A DNA stretch of 64,000 nucleotides from a bacterium (lineage in GTDB: Bacteria; Actinomycetota; Acidimicrobiia; Acidimicrobiales; Bin134). Made by a program: the position numbers and the translations under genes. The DNA lies in contig JAPPAP010000009.1 of NCBI GenBank assembly GCA_026705465.1, forward strand, positions 1 to 64,000, read 5' to 3'. Below, piece by piece: positions 46,501 to 54,317 of this stretch (position 1 is the stretch's first letter; each line of letters begins with the position of its first letter). The notes under the pieces were generated by a model that saw nothing but the letters and a program-made list of their open reading frames with translations, was not told the origin of the DNA and ran no database searches.

Positions 46501-47054
46501 TCCAGCACGTCGGCGGGATCGCCGGGGTAGAGGACGGGGATGTGCAAGTCGGCCAGCACCCCGGCCGAGGTGGACGGCAGAGTGGACGACTTGGCGTTGG
46601 GATCGTCGCCGGCCAAGAGCACCACGCCGCCATTGGGGTCGGCGCCGGCGAACATGGCGTGGCGGATGGCGTCGGAGGCCCGGTCGACTCCGGGGGCCTT
46701 GCCGTACCAGATGCCGATGACGCCGTCGTAGCGGGCGTCGGGCCGTGAGCCGGCGAGCTGGCTCCCCATCACCGCGGTGGCCGCGTACTCCTCGTTGACC
46801 GAGGGCCGCAGCACGATGTTGCTTTCTCCCGATTCCCTCACGGCCCGCTCGAGTGCGGAATCGAGCCCGCCCAGCGGGGAGCCCGGGTAGCCCGCGGCAA
46901 AAGCGGCGGTGTTGAGACCTGCGGCCCGATCGGCTCGCAGCTGTTCTAGCGGGAGCCGGGCCATGGCCTGAATGCCGGTGAGGAAGACCGTTCCGTATTC
47001 GTTGGTGAAGCGATCGGAGAGCCGGTAGCTGCGGTTCGACTCGGTGGCCGTCAT
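43557..47054 (-). CDS. Indolepyruvate ferredoxin oxidoreductase family protein (fused alpha/beta)
   Basis: This single 1165-residue chain joins the parts found separately in archaeal IorA and IorB. The N-terminal part has the pyrimidine-side domain (AGYPGSPLGGLDSAL). The thiamine diphosphate domain follows, with FCSGCPHNRST and QNMGDGTFFHSGQLA (GDG plus a following Asn-rich segment). A ferredoxin-like Cys cluster (CEGCGHCAEVSNC, then SCNVDLSCLEGDC) comes next. The gamma-type domain begins with HITGIGGTGVVTTGQLIG. The C-terminus has DEYEVARLML. It oxidatively decarboxylates aryl or branched 2-oxoacids to acyl-CoA with ferredoxin as acceptor. It is 65 bp downstream of a double CoA-transferase on the same strand and convergent with the set-2 importer. 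The long open frame on the opposite strand is an artefact of GC bias. Confidence 0.92.
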   Translation of the reverse strand: MTATESNRSYRLSDRFTNEYGTVFLTGIQAMARLPLEQLRADRAAGLNTAAFAAGYPGSPLGGLDSALERAVRESGESNIVLRPSVNEEYAATAVMGSQLAGSRPDARYDGVIGIWYGKAPGVDRASDAIRHAMFAGADPNGGVVLLAGDDPNAKSSTLPSTSAGVLADLHIPVLYPGDPADVLELGRHAIAMSRATGLWVGLKIVANVADGSANVSLDPNRVNPVIPLHKGAPYQHRPDPRLLTPYTLDFEQEIVEVRTNLALQYAELNHLNRVVVDAPDAWIGIIASGITYWEVREALAVIGLDSDEEIAEAGIRMLRMGLPIPFNASTIREFAAGLEEVFVIEEKTPNVESRVKDALYNTSHRPRIVGEFDEFDGKLIKSHGALHADDLVGPLRSRLARLADRLTPEVAARERIPLAVNRTPYFCSGCPHNRSTVTDPETAVGAGIGCHTMILLGGETRYGDVSGLTCMGSEGTQWIGMAPFVETPHLIQNMGDGTFFHSGQLAMTAAIAAGVNITYKLLWNGAVAMTGGQDPTGGIPLDRVCRSLLAQGVGRIIVTSDDPGRTRRLGLPSEVMVKDRTELAEAQRELAAVPGVTVLIYDQRCAAELRRDRKRGKISQPRTRVAINHRVCEGCGHCAEVSNCLSVQPFDTPFGRKTTIDQDSCNVDLSCLEGDCPAFITITRPKRPRRQKASEPSAGVAVPPLPIPAPVEAANSDVNIHITGIGGTGVVTTGQLIGTAAMLDGSDVQGLDQIGLSQKAGPVVSDLRITRHGRSGSNRLGDRQADLLLAFDLLVAASATGLDAADATRTSVVGSLDVVPPGAKTAHPEIDMPTAEELLGRVQAETRSDAQFWAKASDLAQALVGDAVGTNVFVVGMAVQAGLLPVTPEALETAIELNGVAVELNTAAFRWGRWWVADQPMVEATAAGQPPSVPRDARTLENDDQSVLGQKLNARVAELADGDSVLAAALELFAAELVRFQNRALAARYLDAVAEFAAVERRVNPGSAALTAAVAAGLFKLTAYKDEYEVARLMLDPDGHAPAVGATQPGDRLAWLLHPPTLRALGRKSKIALSVRRWRPLIGLLAKGKRLRGTPFDPFGRAEVRQEERRLPAEYLTALRQAVDGATADDLQTAQAIAEAADLVRGYEDIKLANIERFRAAISR

Positions 47055-47119
47055 GTGGAGGTCAGTCTAGGGGCAAGTTTTCGCAATGGGGTTGCGCAAT
47101 TTGAACAGGGACTTGAACA

Positions 47120-49555
47120 TCACACAGCAGGAGTGCTGGGGGCGAAGGCGGGACGGGTGCCGATGATTTGGGCCGCTTCGAGGCGGGCCAGTTCTTCCTC
47201 GTCTACCCCAAGTAAATCGCCCAGCACTTCGGCATTGTGCTCCCCCAAGGTGGGGGCGGGGCGGACAAACCAACGGTCGGGCTGACGGCCGAAGCGCACC
47301 GGCATAGCGGGAAAGCGATGAGTGCCGGCCAGTGGGTGCTCCACCGTTTCGTAGAAGCCGCGGGCGTTGACCTGGGGATTGCGGTCTCCCTCTCGGCTCA
47401 TCACCATTTCCGCGGCGGGCACGCCGGAGGAGATGAGCCGTTCGACGATGTCGGCAGCCTGGTGCCCCGCACACCACCGGCTGAGCCGCTCGTCGAATTC
47501 GTGGCGGGCTGCGAATCGGTCAGCCAAGGCCGCTGAAGCTGGCACTCGGTCGAGCTCCAGTTCGGGCACTGCCGTCAAGAGGCCCTCCCAATGCTGGCTT
47601 GTCTCCACCGATAGCGCGACGTGCTGCCCATCAGAGCAGGCGTACACCCCTTGAGGGCAGGCATAGGGATGGTGATTGGCCTCCCGTTCCATGAGATTGC
47701 CGGTGGCTGAGTACTCCACTACCTGCTCGGCCGCCGCGTTGAGCGCGGTCTCCACCATGGTGGCTTCCACGAAGCTGCCCGAACCGGTGCGCTCCCGGGC
47801 GTGCAGGCCGCAGATCACCGCATAGGCGGCATGGAGTCCGGCCAGTGGATCGGAAGGGCCCCGGGCCAGCTGAGGGGCGGTGTCGGGGTAGCCACTCAGC
47901 CAGCACATGCCGCTGACCTGCTCCATGGTCTGGGCGAAACCAACCCGGTCGCGCCACGGACCGTCGAGTCCGAAGGCCGGCATTCGCACCATGACCAGGC
48001 GGGAATTCAGTTGATGGACTGTGTCCCAGTCCAATCCGAACTGGTCCATCACCCGGGGGGAGAAGTTCTCCACCAAAGCATCGGAGATCCCTATGAGCCG
48101 GTGCAGAAGATCCATGCCCTCGGGTCGGGACAAGTCCAGGGTGATCGATCGCTTGCCCACGTTGGCGTGGTGGAAGGTGGGCCCATACTCCCACCATTGA
48201 TCATCAGCTGGTGTGCGAGCCGAGCCGAACCTCATCCCATCGGGCCGCTGCACCGACTCAATGTGGATGACATCGGCTCCCAGAGTGGCCAGCACCAGAG
48301 CCCCGTAGGGTCCGGCCCAGAAGGCGGTCATGTCCACCACTCGGACCCCGTCCAAGGGCAAGGCATCGGCCGACGCAGTCGGATCTGTGCCTGTCGGGCG
48401 GACAGCCGCAGTCGGACGGCTGCCTGATGTCATCTCTCCCAGCACGTCATCGGTGTGCTGGCCCAGGCGAGGAGCGGGCCGAAAGGCCACTGACGGATGG
48501 GTGCTGTTGCGGTACGGCACTCGGGGCTGGATAAATGCGCCGCCGGGGTGGGGCACGTATACCCCCCGCTGAGCGAATTGGTCGAACTCGGGCAGGTTGG
48601 CGCCATTGCCGATGGGAGCGACAGGGATGCGCAGCAGGATGGCCTCGCGGACCACTTCCTCAGTGGTGCGAGCCGAGGTCCACTCCCGAATGGGGCCGGC
48701 AATGGACTCACCGGCAGCGATGCGCCCGCCCATGGTGCCGAGCTGGGGATCGTCGGCCCACTCGGGGTGGCCGACCAACACGGTGAAGTCCTGCCACTGC
48801 TGGCCGGTGAACACACAGAACCCCACGTAGCCATCGCTAGTGGGCTCCACCGACGGCACCTCCAACATGGCCCGGGTTTCGTAGTCACCGGTAAACGAAC
48901 CCCACAGCGTCTGCACGTTGGTGCAGGTCGGGGTGATGGTCTCCAGCAATGAGAGGTCTACGAGGTCGCCGATCCCGGTGCGCCGAGCCCGGCGCAGCGC
49001 GGCCACAGCCGCCACCGCCGCGGTAACCCCGCCCATCCATTCGCCGATGCGCCCGCCGGCATTGAAGGGGATGTGACCTGGTTGGCCTCGGGTGGCGGTC
49101 GATCCGGCGATGGCCATCATGGTGAACTCATTGGCCGGGCGTTGGCTCCAGGGGCCGCCTCGGCCGAAGTTGGACACCGACACCATGGTGGCGTCGGGTC
49201 GCTGGTCGGCCAGTGCCTCCCAGCCCAACCCCAGAGCCTCCAGCTCGCCGGGCTCGGACCGCTCTACCACGAGCTCGGCGGTTGTGTATAGATCGAGCAA
49301 TTGGCCGCGCCCTTCCGGAGTCCGGTAGTCCAGAACCACACCCTGCTTGGTGGTGTTCAGGAAACCGAACAGCGGACCGTGACCGTCGATAGGGGAGAAG
49401 GAAGCCGAATAGCCCCGCAGTGGATCGCCTTCGGGCAGTTCTACCTTCACGACATCGGCCCCAGCATCGGCCAGCAGTTTGGTGGCGTAGCCCCCGGCGA
49501 TGCCCCAGCCCAGGTCGATGACCCGAACCCCGTCCAACGCCGGCCGCCCAACCAT
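47120..49555 (-). CDS. Double-domain CaiB/BaiF CoA-transferase
   Basis: This 811-residue protein carries two complete class III CoA-transferase domains in one chain. The N-terminal half (about 1-400) starts LDGVRVIDLGWGIAGG, has DVVKVELPEGDPLRGY and reaches AGGRIGEWMGGVTAA, where the usual catalytic Asp position holds Glu. The C-terminal half (about 410-790) starts LDGVRVVDMTAFWAGPYG and has ARGPSDPLAGLHAA with the expected Asp. Family members move CoA between carboxylic acids, as in carnitine, bile acid or aromatic acid metabolism. The C-terminal half is probably the active one and the first may be structural or have altered activity. It is upstream of the indolepyruvate-type oxidoreductase and divergent from folE. 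Confidence 0.87.
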   Translation of the reverse strand: MVGRPALDGVRVIDLGWGIAGGYATKLLADAGADVVKVELPEGDPLRGYSASFSPIDGHGPLFGFLNTTKQGVVLDYRTPEGRGQLLDLYTTAELVVERSEPGELEALGLGWEALADQRPDATMVSVSNFGRGGPWSQRPANEFTMMAIAGSTATRGQPGHIPFNAGGRIGEWMGGVTAAVAAVAALRRARRTGIGDLVDLSLLETITPTCTNVQTLWGSFTGDYETRAMLEVPSVEPTSDGYVGFCVFTGQQWQDFTVLVGHPEWADDPQLGTMGGRIAAGESIAGPIREWTSARTTEEVVREAILLRIPVAPIGNGANLPEFDQFAQRGVYVPHPGGAFIQPRVPYRNSTHPSVAFRPAPRLGQHTDDVLGEMTSGSRPTAAVRPTGTDPTASADALPLDGVRVVDMTAFWAGPYGALVLATLGADVIHIESVQRPDGMRFGSARTPADDQWWEYGPTFHHANVGKRSITLDLSRPEGMDLLHRLIGISDALVENFSPRVMDQFGLDWDTVHQLNSRLVMVRMPAFGLDGPWRDRVGFAQTMEQVSGMCWLSGYPDTAPQLARGPSDPLAGLHAAYAVICGLHARERTGSGSFVEATMVETALNAAAEQVVEYSATGNLMEREANHHPYACPQGVYACSDGQHVALSVETSQHWEGLLTAVPELELDRVPASAALADRFAARHEFDERLSRWCAGHQAADIVERLISSGVPAAEMVMSREGDRNPQVNARGFYETVEHPLAGTHRFPAMPVRFGRQPDRWFVRPAPTLGEHNAEVLGDLLGVDEEELARLEAAQIIGTRPAFAPSTPAV

Positions 49556-49617
49556 GAGTTTGTGAGATTAGCGCTTTGACGTGACTCGATTCCCGGCCTG
49601 ATCCGAATGGCTGAGTC

Positions 49618-50238
49618 GTGAGCGAGCGCATTGCCGGACTACCGTCGTGGCCGATGGCCAGCAAGAAGACAGGCTCAGTAGACCAACCACGGATTGAGGC
49701 CGCGGTGCGGGAGATCCTGGCTGCCATTGGCGAAGACCCCAACCGAGACGGCCTGTTGGACACCCCGGGCCGGGTGGCCCGCATGTACGCCCAGATCTGC
49801 GGGGGGCTCCACGAAGACCCCGCTTCCCACCTGACCCGCCAATTTGAGGCCGACCACGACGAGATGATCCTGGTGCGCGACATCCCCCTTTACTCGCTGT
49901 GCGAGCACCATCTGATTCCGTTCTTGGGCAAAGCCCATGTGGGCTACATCCCCAACAAGGACGGCTGCATCACTGGGCTGTCCAAGCTGGCCCGAGTAGT
50001 GGAGGGTTACTCCCGGATGCCCCAGGTGCAAGAGCGGCTCACCACCCAGATCGCCGATGCCATCGAGAACGCCCTCAACCCGAGGGGTGTCTTGGTGGTG
50101 GTGGAAGCCGAGCACCTGTGTATGTCTATGCGGGGTATCCGCAAGCCGGGGGCCAACACAGTTACCTCTGCGGTACGAGGCCTCTTCCGGACCGACATTG
50201 CCACCCGAGCCGAGGCAATGCGGTTCATCGACCGCTGA
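49618..50238 (+). CDS. folE: GTP cyclohydrolase I
   Basis: The 206-residue protein catalyses the first step of folate synthesis, GTP to dihydroneopterin triphosphate. The zinc ligands are in [11 protein letters not shown] and [39 protein letters not shown] (core [10 protein letters not shown]) and [12 protein letters not shown] are also characteristic. GTG at 49618 is the first start. An internal ATG at 49654 (MASKK) is nearly as plausible and would give 194 residues. It begins the folate gene run and stands opposite the CoA-transferase with about 60 bp between. An 83-bp gap separates it from folP. Confidence 0.96.
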   Translation: MSERIAGLPSWPMASKKTGSVDQPRIEAAVREILAAIGEDPNRDGLLDTPGRVARMYAQICGGLHEDPASHLTRQFEADHDEMILVRDIPLYSLCEHHLIPFLGKAHVGYIPNKDGCITGLSKLARVVEGYSRMPQVQERLTTQIADAIENALNPRGVLVVVEAEHLCMSMRGIRKPGANTVTSAVRGLFRTDIATRAEAMRFIDR

Positions 50239-50321
50239 TTGCCGGCAAAAAATCCCCGCTGAAGCACTGGCAAGGGCTATTCGCATAGGGCAGCCCCAAA
50301 ACACAGGGGTACTCTGAGGCG

Positions 50322-51131
50322 GTGGAGTCACAGATACCGGGGCCAATGGTCATGGGCATCCTCAACGTGACTCCCGACTCGTTTTCCGACTGCGCACGGC
50401 TTCTGGAGCCCGAGGCGGCAGTGGCCCGTGGTCGCCAGTTATTCGATGAGGGAGCTGCGGTGGTCGATGTGGGCGGTGAGTCCACCCGCCCCGGCGCCAA
50501 GCCGGTACCCGTCGATGAAGAGTTGGCTCGGGTAGTGGATGTGGTGGCCGGATTGGCCCGGCACGGCCGGGTTTCCATTGATACCACCAAGCCCGAAGTG
50601 GCCCGGGCCGCGGTGGCCGCGGGGGCCGAAATCCTCAACGATGTCTCCGCCTCACTGCATGAGGTAGCCGCTGAGCTGAATGTGACCTGGATTGCGGTGC
50701 ATCGCCGGGGCACCCCGGCCACCATGCAGACCGCACCTCACTACGCCGACGTAGTCGCCGATGTGCGCGATTTTTTGGCCGAGGCCGTCGAGCGGGGACG
50801 ATCCGCCGGCGTTCCCGAGGTGTGGATCGATCCGGGAATCGGATTCGGCAAGACCACCGACCACAACTTGGAACTGCTGGCCAACTTGCGACAGCTCACT
50901 GCGCTGGGAGCGCCTGTGGTGCTGGGCGCCAGCCGCAAGCGCTTCATCGGTGAACTGCACGCGGTGAGCGATGCCAGAGATCGGGAGAGCGACCGGGAAG
51001 AGGTGTCGACCGACGACCGGCTGGAGGGGTCGCTGGCCGCGGCGTCCTGGGCGTTTGCCCAGGGGGCGGCGGTTGTCCGGGTCCATGACGTGGCCGCCAC
51101 CGTGGGAGCTATGAAGGTGGTGGCGGCATGA
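50322..51131 (+). CDS. folP: Dihydropteroate synthase
   Basis: The 269-residue TIM-barrel enzyme joins p-aminobenzoate to hydroxymethyl-dihydropterin diphosphate and is the sulfonamide target. Motifs are VMGILNVTPDSFSD at the N-terminus, VDVGGESTRPGA, SIDTTKPEVAR, ILNDVSA, IDPGIGFGKTTDHNLELL (core DPGIGFGK) and LGASRKRFIG. The chain is shorter at the N-terminus than E. coli FolP, and the GTG at 50322 leaves only about eight residues before the first strand. The stop overlaps the next start (ATGA at 51128-51131). Confidence 0.96.
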   Translation: MESQIPGPMVMGILNVTPDSFSDCARLLEPEAAVARGRQLFDEGAAVVDVGGESTRPGAKPVPVDEELARVVDVVAGLARHGRVSIDTTKPEVARAAVAAGAEILNDVSASLHEVAAELNVTWIAVHRRGTPATMQTAPHYADVVADVRDFLAEAVERGRSAGVPEVWIDPGIGFGKTTDHNLELLANLRQLTALGAPVVLGASRKRFIGELHAVSDARDRESDREEVSTDDRLEGSLAAASWAFAQGAAVVRVHDVAATVGAMKVVAA

Positions 51132-51691
51132 AGGGCAAATGGGCCGCAGGAATCCAGCCTCGCAACTTCTATTGGATCATGAAAGACCGACTGGCAATCT
51201 GCGAGCGTCCAGGCGGCCGAGGGGATAGCCATCGGCGGGTTCGGCGCACCGAGGAGATCAATTGGATACGCCAGCAGGGGTTCACCCGAGTCGTGTCGCT
51301 GATTCCGTCCACCCACAATCTCCACAACTACAGCGAGCAGAACATCGCCTGGAGCCACTGGCCTATTGCCGACAACGAGGATTACTCCACCCGACTCGGT
51401 CCTCTGTTTGTTGAGTTGCAGTCGCTGTTGGCCAAAGGAGAGAAGTTGCTGGTCCACCGCCGGGGCCTGGGTGACGAGGTGTGCGGTTTCTTGGCCGGTT
51501 ACCTGGTGTGGACAGGAATGGTCTCCAGCGAGTCGCAAGCGGTGGTTGTTATGGAGAAGATGACCGAGCGTCCGATTGGCTCGGTGGGGCGCCGCATTGT
51601 GAACGCAGCCGCGGCGCTCCCCGCACCGGAGGTGAACCTTTCTCTGGTTGAAGAACTCGGCGACGAAGAAGAGCAGTCCGGCAATGCCTGA
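51128..51691 (+). CDS. Dual-specificity-phosphatase-like protein with degenerate active site
   Basis: The 187-residue protein lies between folP and folB and overlaps both. Its layout is that of small protein phosphatases: a strand-helix with EEINWIRQQGFTRVVSLIPS, a WSHWPIADNEDYS loop where the general acid would be, then KLLVHRRGLGDEVCGFLAGYLVW. The phosphatase P-loop would read H-C-x-x-G-x-x-R at that point, but the Cys is Arg and the final Arg is not in place, so classical Cys-based catalysis is not expected. A binding or regulatory role in folate synthesis, or an unrelated fold, are both possible. No signal or membrane segment is present. I do not know a named family for it. Confidence 0.6.
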   Translation: MKGKWAAGIQPRNFYWIMKDRLAICERPGGRGDSHRRVRRTEEINWIRQQGFTRVVSLIPSTHNLHNYSEQNIAWSHWPIADNEDYSTRLGPLFVELQSLLAKGEKLLVHRRGLGDEVCGFLAGYLVWTGMVSSESQAVVVMEKMTERPIGSVGRRIVNAAAALPAPEVNLSLVEELGDEEEQSGNA

Positions 51692-52052
51692 CGACCGGCT
51701 TTTGCTGAGCGGTCTGCGGGTGACGGCGTTGTGCGGTGCGCTGCCCGAAGAAAGGGTCCGGGCTCAGCCGTTCGAGTTGGACATCGAAATCGGCGTGGAC
51801 TTGGCGCCCTCGGGCCATTCTGATGACTTGGGCGACACCATTGACTATGGGACGGTGTGCGCCGACGTCGTCGTGGCGGCCGAGGGCGAGCAGTTCACCC
51901 TGATGGAAGCCATGGCCCACAGGGTTGCTGAGGTGTGCTTCGCCGCCGATTCGCGGGCCCAGTGGGTGACTGTGGAGGTTCGCAAGCTCCGCCCACCAGT
52001 GCCTCAGCAGCTTGACACCAGCGGCGTTCGCATCACTCGCCATCGCCAATGA
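51684..52052 (+). CDS. folB: Dihydroneopterin aldolase
   Basis: I use the ATG at 51684 (MPDDRLLLSGLRV), eight bases before the upstream stop; an earlier ATG at 51648 lies deep in that gene. The 122-residue product has the FolB pattern: LRVTALCGALPEERVRAQPF near the start (core GALPEER, normally HGxxxEE), DIEIGVDL, DTIDYGTVCADV, FTLMEAMAHRVAEVCF (core EAMAHRVA) and VEVRKLRPP with the conserved Lys-Pro. It cleaves the dihydroneopterin side chain to the hydroxymethyl pterin. Its own stop overlaps a duplicated, abortive copy of the folK start. Confidence 0.92.
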   Translation: MPDDRLLLSGLRVTALCGALPEERVRAQPFELDIEIGVDLAPSGHSDDLGDTIDYGTVCADVVVAAEGEQFTLMEAMAHRVAEVCFAADSRAQWVTVEVRKLRPPVPQQLDTSGVRITRHRQ

Positions 52053-52136
52053 CCAGAGCTTTTCTTGGCTTGGGGGTCAACCGGGTGATGGAATCAGGGA
52101 ATTAGCCCAATGACCAGAGCTTTTCTTGGCTTGGGG
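52046..52136 (+). repeat. 30-bp direct repeat: duplicated folK start
   Basis: The sequences at 52046-52075 and 52107-52136 are identical over 30 bases and carry the ATG and first nine codons of folK, offset by 61 bases. The first copy goes out of homology and reaches a TAG at 52103-52105 after 18 codons (52049-52105). The second copy continues as the real gene. Confidence 0.92.
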
Positions 52137-52592
52137 TCCAACTTGGGCGACCGCATGGGTTACCTGCAAGGCGCAGTGAACGGCATGGACGACTGCGTTG
52201 CGGTTTCCGGGGTCTATGAAACCGACCCGGTGGGAGGCCCCGAACAGGGCCAATACCTGAATGTGGTCGTCAAGCTGGACACCGATCGCTCGGCCCGAGA
52301 TCTGTTGGAGCTGTGCCAGGCGTTGGAGGCATCGGCCGAGCGAGTACGAGAAGTCCGCTGGGGTCCCCGTACGCTGGATGTCGATGTCTTGTGGGTGGAC
52401 GGCGAGACGGTGAACGAGCCCGACTTGGTAGTGCCCCATCCCCGCATGTTCGAGCGGGCATTCGTGATGGTGCCCATCGGCGAACTGGCGCCCGATCTGA
52501 TCGAAGGGTGGAGCGATCCCGGGGCCGACGGCTGCCGCCGCTTGGGGGATTGGGACGAGCTCGCGTCGAGCACAGACAAGGACGTCTCGTGA
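52110..52592 (+). CDS. folK: 6-hydroxymethyl-7,8-dihydropterin pyrophosphokinase
   Basis: The 160-residue protein transfers pyrophosphate from ATP to the hydroxymethyl pterin, giving the substrate of FolP. Motifs are FLGLGSNLGDRMGYLQGAV (core GSNLGDR), TDPVGGPEQGQYLNVVV, RWGPRTLDVDVLW (the Mg-binding DxD) and PHPRMFERAFVMVPIGELAP (core PHPRMFERAFV). The length is normal. The ATG at 52110 is the second of two identical starts; the first, at 52049, leads to an early stop. The stop overlaps the panC GTG start. Confidence 0.95.
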   Translation: MTRAFLGLGSNLGDRMGYLQGAVNGMDDCVAVSGVYETDPVGGPEQGQYLNVVVKLDTDRSARDLLELCQALEASAERVREVRWGPRTLDVDVLWVDGETVNEPDLVVPHPRMFERAFVMVPIGELAPDLIEGWSDPGADGCRRLGDWDELASSTDKDVS

Positions 52593-53452
52593 GCGCGCTC
52601 CCGGTGGTTGAGCGGGTATCTGAGCTGCGGGACGCGGTGGATGCCGCTCGCGCCCAAGGGGGATCAGTCGGCCTGGTGCCCACCATGGGCTATCTCCACG
52701 AGGGCCACCAGTCTCTGGTAGCCCGATCGGCGGCCGAGAACGACCTGACCGTGGTGAGCATCTTCGTGAACCCCCTTCAATTCGCCGAGGGTGAGGACTA
52801 CGGGACGTATCCCCGGGACCTCGACCGGGACCTGAAAATGTGTGCTGATGCGGGGGCCGGGCTGGTGTTCGCTCCATCCGCTGACGAGATGTATCCGCAG
52901 GCTCCGATCACTTCGGTGACGGTCAGAGGGCTCAACGCCGTGCTGGAGGGGCGGTTTCGTCCCACCCACTTCGATGGGGTGGCAACCGTGGTGGCCAAGC
53001 TGTTCGCCATGTTGGGTCCGGGTCGGGCTTATTTCGGGGAGAAGGACTACCAGCAATTGGCCGTTATCCGTCGGATGACCGCCGACTTGTCTTTGCCAGT
53101 GGAGGTGGTGGGCTGCCCTACGTTCCGGGAACCCGACGGCTTGGCCATGTCGAGCCGGAATGTGTACCTGACCGCTGAGGAGCGGCTGGCCGCCACCGTA
53201 TTGTGGCGGTCGCTGCAAGCCGGGCGGGATGCGGTGGTGCAGGGTAGCCGGAGTCCTGGCGAAGTGGAGGCGGTCATGGCCGCGGTACTGGCTGCTGAGC
53301 CCAAGGCATCGCCCGACTACGCCACTGTGGTTGATGCCGCCACGCTGGACAGACCCGATGTGCTGGACGGGGAGTTGCGCCTGCTGGTGGCCGCCCATGT
53401 GGGAAAGGCGCGCCTCATTGACAACTTAGGAGTACGCGTTGACCAGCTTTGA
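52589..53452 (+). CDS. panC: Pantothenate synthetase (pantoate--beta-alanine ligase)
   Basis: The GTG at 52589 (GTGA overlap with the folK stop) gives 287 residues, the usual PanC length; the longer open frame back to 52313 lies within folK. The HIGH-type signature is in PTMGYLHEGHQSLV. SIFVNPLQFAEGEDY, YFGEKDYQQLAVIRRM (KDYQQ binds pantoate and ATP), SSRNVYLTAEERL and the C-terminal YATVVDAATL follow in the usual order. It condenses pantoate and beta-alanine with ATP, on the route to CoA, and fits the neighbouring coaX. The stop overlaps the TTG start of nadC. Confidence 0.96.
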   Translation: MSALPVVERVSELRDAVDAARAQGGSVGLVPTMGYLHEGHQSLVARSAAENDLTVVSIFVNPLQFAEGEDYGTYPRDLDRDLKMCADAGAGLVFAPSADEMYPQAPITSVTVRGLNAVLEGRFRPTHFDGVATVVAKLFAMLGPGRAYFGEKDYQQLAVIRRMTADLSLPVEVVGCPTFREPDGLAMSSRNVYLTAEERLAATVLWRSLQAGRDAVVQGSRSPGEVEAVMAAVLAAEPKASPDYATVVDAATLDRPDVLDGELRLLVAAHVGKARLIDNLGVRVDQL

Positions 53453-54305
53453 TCCTCCGGTTGAGGAGGTTCGGGCCGCGGTGAAACTGGCCTTGGCCGA
53501 GGACGTGGGCCCATTGGGCGATCTCACGTCGTCTCTTGTCCCCCCTGGAGGGATCACCGCGGAGATCACCGCTCGAGACGCTGGTCGCCTGGCTGGGCGA
53601 GCCTGTGCCACCGAAGTGTTCCGGCAGGTGGACCCCACGGTGACGGTGGCGTGGCAAGCCGCCGACGGCGACCCGGCGGCCCCTGGTCAGACTCTGGCCG
53701 TTGTGGCTGGACCCCGGGCCTCAGTGCTGACCGCAGAGCGGACTGCGTTGAACTTCTTGAGCCACTTGTCGGGCATCGCCACCGAGGTTTCCCGGTACGT
53801 CGCGGCCACGGGCGGTTCGGGTGCCCGCATCCGGGACACCCGCAAGACCACCCCCGGTTTGCGGGTGTTGGAGAAGGCCGCGGTTCGGGCTGGCGGAGGC
53901 GAAAACCACCGGATGGGGCTGTCGGAATGGGTCATGTTCAAAGACAACCATTTGGCTGGGGTCTCCATTGCCGACGGGGTGACGGCTGCCCGCAATAGCT
54001 GGCCGGATCGCGCCGTCTATGTGGAGTGCGACCGCATCGAACAGGTTGAGGAGGCGTTGGCAGCGGGGGCGGATGCCCTGCTGTTGGACAACATGACCGC
54101 CGATGAGGTGCAGATGTGTGTGGCCCGGGCTGCCGGACACGACTGCCTCTTGGAAGTGAGCGGCGGCATCACTCTGGAGACGGTGGCTGAGTACGCAGCC
54201 ACCGGTGTGGACTTCATTTCAGTGGGCCGCATAACCAACTCGGCACCGGTCCTTGACATTGGGCTCGACGTAAACGATGCACCCAGGGCGAGCGAAGAAG
54301 GATAA
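53439..54305 (+). CDS. nadC: Nicotinate-nucleotide pyrophosphorylase (quinolinate phosphoribosyltransferase)
   Basis: The 288-residue enzyme makes nicotinate mononucleotide from quinolinate and PRPP, the entry to NAD. It has EDVGPLGDLTS near the start, ERTALNFLSHLSGIAT, RDTRKTTPGLRVLEK (substrate-binding Arg/Lys), GGGENHRMGLSEWVMFKDNHLA (core RMGLSEWVMFKDNH), VECDRIEQ, LLLDNMTADEV and EVSGGITLETV. The TTG start at 53439 overlaps panC by 14 bases; a later start would remove conserved sequence. nadA and nadB are not adjacent. It is followed 12 bp later by coaX. Confidence 0.96.
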   Translation: MTSFDPPVEEVRAAVKLALAEDVGPLGDLTSSLVPPGGITAEITARDAGRLAGRACATEVFRQVDPTVTVAWQAADGDPAAPGQTLAVVAGPRASVLTAERTALNFLSHLSGIATEVSRYVAATGGSGARIRDTRKTTPGLRVLEKAAVRAGGGENHRMGLSEWVMFKDNHLAGVSIADGVTAARNSWPDRAVYVECDRIEQVEEALAAGADALLLDNMTADEVQMCVARAAGHDCLLEVSGGITLETVAEYAATGVDFISVGRITNSAPVLDIGLDVNDAPRASEEG

Positions 54306-54317
54306 TCAGGAGTACCT

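Noticed and set aside
44979..46748. 589-codon open frame on the plus strand opposite the indolepyruvate oxidoreductase
   Set aside because: It mirrors the real gene in a GC-rich region, has no recognisable domain, and consists of His/Gly/Val-rich low-complexity protein typical of antisense frames.
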